From: Cryptomeria japonica
Lineage: Eukaryota; Streptophyta; Pinopsida; Cupressales; Cupressaceae
Reading direction: 5' to 3'
DNA length: 64,000 nucleotides
NCBI RefSeq assembly: GCF_030272615.1
Contig: NC_081408.1
Location: 341,397,793-341,461,792, forward strand
The position numbers and the translations under genes are program-made. The notes beneath the pieces are model-generated. The model was not told the origin of the DNA, did no database searches, and saw only the letters and a program-made list of their open reading frames with translations. This document shows, piece by piece, positions 1-8,962 of this stretch. The stretch's first letter is position 1. Every line of letters starts with the position of its first letter.

Positions 1-158
1 TTCAAGATGATGAAGATGTTCATTGATCGTGCTTCAATTTCTTGAAGACATTGCTTTGGCATGGTGGACCGAGAATAGGTCCAGTATCTATCTAGGTTAT
101 GGATTGGTATCATGCTAGCGTGTACTCTACACATTACTTGGATGATTCGAGATGTTTT
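1..158 (+). mobile_element. CopA 5' LTR, left fragment (cut by window edge)
   Basis: This segment aligns base for base, with scattered substitutions, with about 18478-18637 in the 3' LTR of CopA. It is therefore the middle of the CopA 5' LTR. The first 340 or so bases of that LTR lie outside the window. The LTR is interrupted at 158 by CopB and resumes at 13373. Confidence 0.9.
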
Positions 159-954
159 TGTTGGCAAATGCACACTCCAATGAGAAATTGTAGGTGATTG
201 AAGGTACTGTCATTGATGGCAACCTTGCAATCATGTGATACCATCAGGCAGACACAGGCACCGACACCGACAGTCTACACTAGCACACAGAACACCAATC
301 ACGGAAAGGAAGAATACCGGCATCCTGGCCGACAATAATTTTGTATTAATATATTTTGTAATTAATTGTAAAATCTTTTGTAAGACAACATGGAAAATTG
401 TAATATGAATCATATATGTATGAGATCATTGTAGATCATTTTAGAGATAAGAGATAGGATGCAAAGTATGGAAAAGTAATAACAGACCCAATATGCGAAT
501 TATTGGTTAAGGGTTTATGTTGTAACATAGCTTAAACTGGTACTAAATCTGGCATAGCAGATGTTAATTTGAAGCAGTACAAGACACTGGATTAGTATAA
601 TCCATTTTTGTAAGTCATTGAGACTTCTTTTGTAATTGAGCAGTGAGCTCTAGGCACTTGGCCTTCCTGCATGTACAGGCCCCTATTGTAAGAGTAATAT
701 TCCCTTATTGGCCAGTAAGAAAATATTGTGGGTCACAAATCCCACCGAGGTTTTTCCTACACCGAGTTTCATCGTTAAAATATTGTGTTGTGATGTGCTT
801 CTCATGTTGTTGCTATTGTTCTTATTTACTGCATTATTTCTGGTTTACCGATACTCAGTTTTAATATGATTTTTATGTTTTAAATCAAGTAATTTGATAT
901 ACCAGTTAGATACTGATTCACCCCCCCCTCTTAGTATCTTTGGGAATCCTAACA
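159..954 (+). repeat. CopB 5' LTR
   Basis: It starts TGTTGGCAAATGC and ends CCTAACA, and pairs with 12572-13367. By eye the first 80 bases differ at about five positions, so the insertion is neither very recent nor ancient. Near the right end it has the motif TTCACCCCCCCCTCTTAGTA shared in form by the other copia LTRs of this window. Short open frames inside it on either strand are non-coding. Confidence 0.92.
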
Positions 955-956
955 AT

Positions 957-968
957 TGGTATCAGAGC
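957..968 (+). promoter_or_regulatory. CopB primer binding site
   Basis: TGGTATCAGAGC, complementary to the 3' end of initiator tRNA-Met, starts three bases after the LTR end. This is the usual plant Ty1/copia minus-strand primer site. Confidence 0.9.
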
Positions 969-1025
969 TTGGTCCTCTATTCTCAAAAGCCTAACAACTT
1001 GAGGAAGATCTTGTCACCGGTAGAG

Positions 1026-1797
1026 ATGGAAAACTTGAGAAAGCAATTGGAAACAACTCTTACAGACTATGATGTAGAAAAAGTGAAGAATATCAAACTT
1101 GAGGATGAACTAAAGGCTGCTCAGGATATTATTCAAGCACTTAAAGAGAATTTTACTATTGCAAGGAACAAGAGGAGAGAAATTTTTGAAAAGATGCATA
1201 ATGAGGAAAATGAAAAGGAAACTCTTAATGATTTGGTAAACAAGCTAAGACAAGAAATCAGTACAACAAAGAATGAGATGCAGGATATGACTATGAGATT
1301 CTATAAAGAAATTGAAGATAGGAAGAAGAATGAAGAAGACTTGGTTAGAAGACTAAATGATGTTGGAAATGAAAACACAAGACTCAGTCATGGAAATGAT
1401 ATGTTGAAGACAGATCTAATGCACACACAAAATGATAGAACTGAACTCATGAGACAAAAAGGAATCTTGGAGAATGAAATGACTGCTGCAAATCAACACA
1501 AGGAGAAATTCAAGAAAAGTTCAGAAGAACTTGGTGACATGCTGAAGAATCAGAAACCTGATGGTGATACAAATGACCTTGGCTTTGAAGTTGGTGAAAG
1601 CTCCGGTACTGCAAACAATCATGATCATAGAAAACAGGTAAGACAACCTGCTGCTTACAAATTTAATGGCAAATGCTTTAACTATAACAAGTATGGTCAT
1701 AGAGAAAATTAGTGTAGATTTAGAAATTATCAGAATACTAATACACCCACCAGTCAATGTTCTAAATGCAACATGTTATCACTATTTTAAAAATGGA
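1026..1797 (+). pseudogene. CopB gag-like coiled-coil protein, 5' part
   Basis: The preferred start is the ATG at 1026, 58 bases after the primer site. About 215 residues are highly charged (Glu/Lys/Asn) with coiled-coil heptads, followed by a degenerate CCHC knuckle (KCFNYNKYGHREN, then a TAG at 1710 where the fourth spacer residue should be, then Cys). The second knuckle Cys is Tyr. A second knuckle begins (CSKCN) but is frameshifted and then cut by X1. The UBN2/gag N-terminal domain of normal copia gag, which CopA has, is missing. The role is probably nucleocapsid-like RNA binding and assembly. The reading frame resumes after X1 at 8345. Confidence 0.75.
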
Positions 1798-2234
1798 TGT
1801 TCTCGGTCCATAATTGGCTAATTTTGTTGAAATTTTGAGTCTGGTATTGGCCTTGTTACCTCTGTTTTGTTGTAAGCCAATGGGAAGGTTTAAGGGTTTT
1901 AAGTTTTAACCTTCAAGGTGTCTGAGTAAAAACCTGGTTCTAATTCTGCGTTACTTTATTCACTTAAAGAAGGGTCGGTCTGTTGTAAGAAGTGTCCCCC
2001 CATTAGGTATTTCCCTAAGGCGATCTCTTAATATTTCAAATTTTATGCGTCTTTCCTTTATCTTGTTCTAATGTTTGTTGGCCCCCGTAAGTGTTGTACA
2101 ACTCTTGGTTGATCGTGCGATTGTCGTTGCTTTGTTAAGCAAAGTTGCTAGTAATTTAATCGCCGCGAAATAGCGAAAGGCATAGGCAGGCCCGACTAGA
2201 TGGATTGATCGTCGGATAAAAGAATTGCATCTTG
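1798..2234 (+). other. X1 left end, non-coding
   Basis: No coding region. A stretch around 1930-2010 (GGTTCTAATTCTGCGTTACT and a CACTTAA..GAGGGTC-like block) aligns loosely with X2 at about 20745-20800. That alignment is my basis for placing X2's left end near 20610. Confidence 0.5.
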
Positions 2235-3420
2235 ATTGTGATCCAATGACTCACGTTGATTCGCTAGCTCGAGATACACATGGTATATGTTTTGCAAAAC
2301 AACGAAAACACATGACAGGTCCCAGAGACAAGCAATCTTCCTTGGTTATAGGGTGATCGGGTGGGAAAAGGATCAACGACTCGCGTTGATTCGCGATCGG
2401 GAGATGCACACGTTCTACCTTTCATGAAAAGGTGGTAGGTCCCGCTTAAGGTGGCAGTAAAGGTGGTAGGTCCAGCTGGCGATGACAGAGTAGTGACGGG
2501 GCGCTCAGTTAGTGGTCCGCAATGGGCCTAGGCGAGGTGGTCATAGAAAGAATAAACAACGAGCAAGTTCTTGAGATCTGATGGCCCGCGTGGATTCACA
2601 AAGATAAGATGCTAGTAAGTTAGTCATCACGAAGTGGCGAAAAAGGCCAGTGGGCCCAAAGGACAGGCAGGGCATGAAGTTAAAAGCCGATCAAGTTTGT
2701 TTTGATCCAACGATCCTCATGGTTTCATAGCCGCAAGCTAAATGAAGATTAGTTTTCATGAAGTAGCGAAATGAGGTGGAAATCACATGAAAGCATGATG
2801 TGGCATGATAGTTGGTGCATTTCGTAGATTTTAATAGTGATGTGTTGAATGCCACGTGGCTCTGAAGGGTAGTTGAGGGCCCACCTACGTGTAACCGACA
2901 GTTATGTGGAGAATAGTGAAGCAAAACACGTGGCGAATTCAGAATGGAACCCAAAGGAACTTCCTGAGCTAATGGATGATTGCCAGGTGACATTTGTTAA
3001 CCAGTGACTAGGTAAAGTAAGTGATCTCCGAAAATAAAGGGCCCACTTGAAAGGTTTAATGTTTGTTAAAAGGTATTCACCTTGTGCTTGATCCAATGGT
3101 TCTCATTGTTTCGGGGCCCGAAGATGCCAGTAGCTTAGTCTCTGTGAAATGGTGAAAACTGTTAGCCATCAAGATGAGGCGTGGTTAGTTAGTAAGATTG
3201 ATGGTCCTGGTTAGAGTTAAAGACCGGGTGATTAGAGTTTGATCTAATGGTTGGCGTGGCTTCATGAAGGAAAAATACACGAGTGTTAAAGCCCGCGAAA
3301 TAGAGAAAAGAAGGTGGGGCCCGACATTAACAAAGAGAGATTAGACAAAGGTAAAGACAATGTAAGTTCTTGTAATCCAACGGCTAGTGTTGTTTCGCCA
3401 AAGAAAGCTGCAAAGGTTTT
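2235..3420. repeat. X1 array of diverged ~130-bp units
   Basis: At least seven copies of a core like GATCCAAYGGCTCRYGTTG, followed by a TTCG..CGAAGATGC block and often by AARTGGCGAAA and AGGTCCC, begin near 2241, 2367, 2573, 2700, 3088, 3238 and 3374. Spacings are about 126-206 bases, with one of 388 (three units). Single or paired copies occur in X2 (21112) and X3 (44250, 44358). Confidence 0.75.
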
Positions 3421-3862
3421 ATGCACTGCAAAATAATGAAAGATCGAAACAGAGGAAAAACTCAGAGAAGTTATGACTCGTTGGAGCTAGTTTTGAATTC
3501 AATTTGGTGAATTCAATTATGAAAATATAGCCTAAGCATGCGGAGTTAATTTCAAAAAATTCAATGCCAACTTATCCTTTAGAGTCTGCATCAACTTGAT
3601 TGTTAGTATTGTTTCATCGAAGTCTGTTGCAGAGCAATTGGTATGGAGTGATTCTTTTCAGGCAAATAATCAGGTTTTTTGTGCTTTTCTTGATAATTCT
3701 AGTTTGTTTCCAATCATTGCTGTGTGAATTATTTCATTACAGGTCTGTGCTAGTTTCAAGTGGTATAGTTTCTTATTCAGAATGGCACCAAGAAGAGAGT
3801 TGACATGAAAAGTGAATTATCAGGACAGGAACATCTATGATGACTTTTTAGAATAGTTAACC
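3421..3862 (+). other. X1 leader before the ORF
   Basis: Non-coding. A small open frame (3600-3803) has hydrophobic low-information content and no counterpart in X2, so I do not call it a gene. Confidence 0.5.
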
Positions 3863-6800
3863 ATGTCCACCAATGCCGGGGCTAAGGCCAAAGAGTTAGT
3901 ACCAAAGAACCCTCATCTGAAAATTAGGGATGGCCTGTATGATAAAGGCAATTGGTTAAGGGACCCTGAGATAGGGATATCAGGTTTAGGACTATTCAAA
4001 GTTAGTTTTGGGTAGAGACATTCCCCAGCTCCCTTAAATAGCATATGGGAACTGGATGTAGGAAAACTTGTGGTCCCTAGTGTATTCATGGATGGAGATC
4101 TGTTGACCCTAATTGCACAGAATTATGACCCTGTAGGAAGAAAAATCAGGAATGTAAAGGGATCAGTCTTGATTGAAATACAAGATAATGAATTCAGGAA
4201 TGTGTTTAAACTTAGTGAGGCCTCCAATTTGTTAGAGCCTATTGACTTTGAGTCATTAGCCCAGATTTACAATGCACAAAGGGATCATCTTAGGAGTGGC
4301 CCATTGAAAGAGTTCTTTATTAAGATAGGGGGGTTAATAGTTGTAGGCCCCAACACAATGGAACCATTCTCCCTCAATTTATTTACTTTGAGAGCTAAGG
4401 GTATGTATTGGGCACTATGTTAGATCTTTGGAGAGGATGCTGAAAAGAACATGCCAACCCATTACATGTTAATGATTGCACAAATTCTAAACCCCTCCCT
4501 GGAAATAACATTTGATTATGCCCCATACCTTACTGATGCAATTCATAAAGGGCTAGTAGGGATAAAAAATGGTAAGGTGGATAGGCCATTTGGATGGTAT
4601 TCCATGTTAATGCACATAATCTTATTCAAAGGTGCTGATTATTTTGCAAAAGATATGGATTTGGTCAAGGTTAAAGATAAAGAGGACATGCCCGTGCAAC
4701 TTTGGAGCACTGTTCTATCTTGGGATAGAGAGGATGCTAGTTTTCTGAAGTTCGATAGATGCTTTGCATCTAAGATTAGAGTTCTTTTATGTGCAGAAAA
4801 CCCGAGGATTCCTAAGGCTCTTTTAGAATTCCTTAGGCCTAAAGAGTTTGTAGAAGATATCAAGATTGTTCACAACTGGGGAGACATGTATTTGTACCCC
4901 ATTTCTACTATTTTCAGAGTGTATGGCTTTAGAGGTACCCCCTATTTACTACCCTATCAGGTCCCATTAAAGATAGGGATTGCAGAAGTATTGAGACAAA
5001 TTGGAGGAGTGCAAGACGCAGAGCTAACCAATAGGGGTAAAGGGACCATCTTCCCGACTATCACCATGGCCCACCATTTTGTAATCACTAAAGGTGGATG
5101 GAAATATTTTGAATAATTATTTAAGCCATATAGGTTGTCAACTGCAGTTTCAAGATGTGCAGACCCTGAGGAATTTTTCAATGGCATGTTTAGAAAGAGA
5201 GCAGTGTGTAGAGGTAGGCCTCACCAATTTTGGTTCCCCGAAGATTTAATTAGGAATGAATTTAGCTTAGATGAGCAGGAACTAAGGAAGGAGAAGTGAG
5301 TTGCATATAAGAAGGCACTTGATTTTATCCATCAATCTGACAGTAGCTATGACCCTCTTTCTAGCTTCAACCCTTTTGAGGAGAAAATCAAATTATTGAT
5401 TCTCTATTTTGAAGACCTCATGCAGACCTTAAAAGAAAAAAGGGAGGCTATAATGCAAAATGATCCTGATAGGGTTAAGCTGGTCTTAGCTAAGCCTGCC
5501 TTTGCTAAGGCTATCCCACCTGGTGACTATGTAATGCATAAGAAGTCAAAGTACATTGTGATGATGCCAGTGACAGGTGAGCCTTCCACTTCAAAAGGGA
5601 AAAGGAAAATTGAAGATATCATTGACATTCAGGATTCACCTATAAGGCAAAGAGTGGGAAAGGAGGTTGAAACTGATGAACCTCAATATTGTCCATCTCA
5701 GTCCCCTATCCACATAGGAGATGAGCAAGCGGTGGCTGAACAATTATTATAGTTAGGGAATCTCAGTGAGATTGCCTATACCTATGAGGAGACCCAAGAG
5801 GGGATACTTGAAGAGCCACCTAGTGCTAAAATGGATTTGACTGATGGTGAGCTAAAGGGCCAAGAGTTGGACCTTACTATTAAACAAGCCAGTGAAGAAT
5901 TCTTGGCTGATAGTAACTTTGTTACAACATGGGCTTTCATGCAATTTGTATGGAAGCAGAACATGGAACAATTCAAGGTTAGATGTGAGTGGAGGAAGAG
6001 TGAACAACCTCTTAGAGATGCAACTCAGGTGGAAGAAGAAGTAAAGCAAGAAATGATGGAAGAGTTTAAGATAATCACCCTTGAGAAATGAAGAGAAATG
6101 GTAGCAAAGGCTGGTGTGTTAATTATCCCTAAATGGGATATAGCTGATGCTTTAGTTCTTGATGCAGCAAGGAAGGAAATAAAGCCAATGGAAGGAGTGA
6201 CCTTCATCAAGGATAATGCTGCTCTTGTCATGTGGTCATTAAAAAAGGATGAGAACAAAAGGAGGAAAAATGCATCAGATTCTAGCCTCTTAGGAGACAT
6301 GATTGTTAAGAGAGTCCAAGATACAAGGGTAGTGGAAGCTGCAATCACAGTTTTGGAAACTGCAAAGTTTAATGTGGCAGTAGTAGAGAAAGAGGCACAA
6401 GAAAGAGCTAATCTCCAATTGAAGTTGGAGACTATCTTAAAGGCTTACAATGAGGCTAAAGAAGGAATAGCCAACAAGGACAACATCATTACTAGACTCC
6501 AGAGTTAGTTGGCAGGTCAACACCATCCAGGTGAATCCTCTACACTCATGATAGCCTCCTCTCTAGCAAGACCCCCTCCTACTAGTCCCATTATAGAATA
6601 CCCCCCTTCTCCTATGCCTTCTAGTTCCCAATCACCTAGAAATGTCCAACATGAGTTGGAAATGTTGAAACAAGCTCAAGCCTTATTTGCAAACAAATAT
6701 GAGGAGAAGGTGAAAGCCACAATCTTGAAGTTTGCCGACTCAGTCAAAACCTCCATTGCATTCTTAAATATGAAAAGGATTCTGGAGGTTATGATCAAAT

Positions 6801-7300
6801 TCAGAGAAGATGAAGCCACTTTGGAACCAATCCTTAATAAGTGGATGCCTAGAGGTAAGGAGTTGGAGCTCATGTGTTCATCTCATCCAGATGTAGAGGA
6901 GAATGACATTCTAAGGTCCACAAATGAGTTTATAAAAGAGATGAATATTCTCTCAGAGGAAAGGGCAGGTGTGAAAAGAGAAGCCCAACTTTATAGAAAA
7001 GAATATTCAGATCATAAATTTGAATTGTTTCCAAGAGGTTTTATCAGTCCAATTCAGTTAAAAGAAGAGAAGACCTGGTTAGAAGAGGTGGACCACAATT
7101 TGTCTCTAAGGATCAATCAAATTATTAAAACTGATGACACATCCTTATTTGTCCAAACAATTGAAGAAATTGAAAAGGTGAAATCTCATTACGGTTTCAT
7201 AGAAATAGAAATTGGGCATTTAAGAGTCACTTGGAAAAGGCTAGAAGAGATGAAACAAAAGGTTATTAGCTTTGCTTGGCCAAGTGATGATGTTTTTTGA
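3863..7300 (+). pseudogene. X-family large protein of unknown function (1,146 codons, 7 in-frame stops)
   Basis: Not recognised. From ATG 3863 to TGA 7298-7300 one frame runs without a frameshift, broken by stops near 4013, 4421, 5114, 5297, 5750, 6089 and 6506. Residues 1-480 look globular: VVPSVFMDGD, YDPVGRKIR, FDYAPYLTDAIHKGL, GIKNGK, PYLLPYQVPLKIG and RGKGTIF recur in X2. Residues about 510-640 are a Lys/Pro/Ser-rich linker (GEPSTSKGKRK). Residues about 650-1146 are charged and helical, with FMQFVWKQ, MMEEFKIIT and a coiled coil, plus a Pro/Ser-rich break near 890-930. The stop at 4421 sits where X2 keeps Gln (LCQI), so it is a CAG-to-TAG change; the other six can also be explained by single C-to-T or G-to-A changes. 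It has no retroviral enzyme motifs. Conservation with diverged X2 implies past selection. A distant link to plant mobile-domain or putative plant transposon proteins is a guess. Confidence 0.7.
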
Positions 7301-8342
7301 GGAATGGAAGGATAGTTATGTGGGACAGAAAGAAGATGCTCCGAAGCAGTTACAAGAGGTTGCAACAGAACAAAAGGCGCAAGAGGCCGTAGATGTTGAA
7401 AAGAACTTGTAACCATTTCTTGGAGAGTATTTCAGTTTGTACCAAACTTTTTTGAAAAGGTCCGAAGCTTGTATGCATCCATACTATTATAAATGGATAC
7501 TAGGAATAATAAAAAAGGATCACAAGAATTTGTAAAGAAACTTTGCAGAAATTTATCTGCGTTTTTTCTAGTGTTTCACAGAAAACTATCTAAGTTTTGT
7601 AAGATTTTCCAAATTGAATATAAATATATAGACCATTAACTTTGAGCCTAAAATTTGTGTTGTCTTCTGGTATTCTTTCAAATATATTACTGGTTTCATT
7701 TGGGTAATTTAGGGTTATTTCAATTGAAGAGGGATTGTAATGCAATCTTTATAGATATGTTTCTTAGCTTTCTTCTTCATGAGGGGAATTAAATATGCGA
7801 GAAATATCTTTATCAGTAGGTTATTTGTTGGGAACTTTGAATTTGATGAACACTATTTAATATAACAAGGGAGGATTCTTATACATGTCAGGAATGTATG
7901 GAGTTGGTAGAAGCCAAAGTGATTGAGATGCATGGATATGCTTAATTCTGAAGTTCTTGTTTAAAATAGATGACTCTGTAGCCTGGATAAGGCACTGGTG
8001 TCTGTTAATGTTTTCTTTTCTAAAGCTCTTGAGGATCAACACTGAAAATGAGCCTAAGTTTTCCTTTTGTTTAAGGCGATAAGATCCACTAGTTTTTGGA
8101 CAATGGTTACTGTGGATTTTGTTTAAAAGTGTGAAAGTATTCACATAAGGTATACCCATCTAAACTTTGGATAAGTTCGAAGTGTAGAAGGTTATTAAAA
8201 CCTTGTCATATGTTTCTCTAAGGTTCTTGTTCCTTGATTTCTCCATTCACATACATAGTTATTCTTTCTCATCAAAGGGGATAAGATGGGATAAGAATTT
8301 GAGAACAACACAACAAAGTTGGTCATAATTCAGAAAATTGCA
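7301..8342 (+). other. X1 right end: promoter-like and R/U5-like sequence
   Basis: No gene. It holds a TATA-like TATTATAAATGG (about 7486) roughly 190 bases after the ORF stop, then AACTTTGAGCC at about 7640. The latter motif also appears downstream of the TATA boxes of X2 and of the GypE2 LTR-like region. GATAAGGCACTGG at about 7985 matches GAATAAGGCACTAA of X2 near 26270 and GAGCAAGGCACGGG of X3 near 45490. Confidence 0.5.
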
Positions 8343-8344
8343 GA

Positions 8345-8584
8345 ATGAATGTAAGATGTTATATTTGTGGAAGATTTGGACACTTATCTAATCAATGCAG
8401 AACACATACCGACATAGGATATGGGAAAGCTATTTAGAAGAACAATGTGACTTGTTATGCCTGTAACAAAATTGGACATATTGCAAAATTTTGTAGAAGT
8501 AAGGCATCACCGGCAAATACCAAAGGTCCTAGTTTGAAAAGTAAAGAAAATATTGAAGAGATAAAGCACGAATTCTCAAAATAA
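8345..8584 (+). pseudogene. CopB gag, 3' part: tandem CCHC zinc knuckles
   Basis: After X1 the gag continues. Two perfect CX2CX4HX4C knuckles, CYICGRFGHLSNQC and CYACNKIGHIAKFC, are separated by about 20 residues with one in-frame TAG near 8437. A Lys/Ser tail ends at TAA 8582. Zinc knuckles of this type bind retroelement RNA in the nucleocapsid. Together with the two damaged knuckles before X1, this gag originally had four. Confidence 0.8.
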
Positions 8585-8962
8585 TGGATCAGAAAGTCAG
8601 ATCAGAGTGTTGATGGGAATACTCCTCCATTGGTAAAATAGAGTATCACTCCACTGATAGGAGACTCTTCATCTAACTAAAGGAAAATCCTTTGGGGGTT
8701 TAGCAACAAAATGAAAAACATGCTATTATTCCCTCGGTTGATGGTGAGAAGTTGAAATTACTTCTATAACGGCAGATGAGTTAAGTTGTGACTTAACCTA
8801 CGAGCATTAAATATGGTAGTTGGAGAAAATAACATTATAAAGCAAATGTTTTGGCTCCTTTTTCATTCATTGAGCATTCAAATCTTTGAGAGCGCGAAAA
8901 TTCCCGAGTGAAGCAATCCATCAAGGAATACATCCTTAAGGTAGATTGAGGTATTTATAGCT
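8585..8962 (+). promoter_or_regulatory. CopB inter-ORF region with TATA-like box
   Basis: All frames are closed. CATTATAAAGCAAATG at about 8832 is TATA-like and lies about 130 bases before ATG 8963. This could be an internal promoter or the 5' leader of a captured gene; the sequence alone does not decide. Confidence 0.35.

Larger units (their letters stand above)
1798..8342 (+). mobile_element. X1: 6.5-kb LTR-like unit with a large internal ORF, inserted in CopB gag
   Basis: The unit separates two zinc-knuckle coding segments of the CopB gag. It starts TGTTCTCGG and ends near ATTGCA; target duplications are not clear (AATGGA at the left, GAATGA at the right). I find no terminal repeat pair inside it. 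Layout: spacer, array of about 130-bp units (2235-3420), leader, large ORF (3863-7300), TATA-like TATTATAAATGG at about 7486, and a motif CTTTGAGCC at about 7640. The same order occurs in X2. I infer a solo copy of a giant LTR whose U3 holds the ORF. A truncated non-autonomous element is the alternative. Confidence 0.6.

Noticed and set aside
231-413. Minus-strand frame recurring at 12463-12828
   Set aside because: It recurs because both lie in CopB LTRs, not because it is coding.
957-968. tRNA gene at TGGTATCAGAGC sites
   Set aside because: These are short complements of a tRNA end placed after LTRs, not cloverleaf genes.
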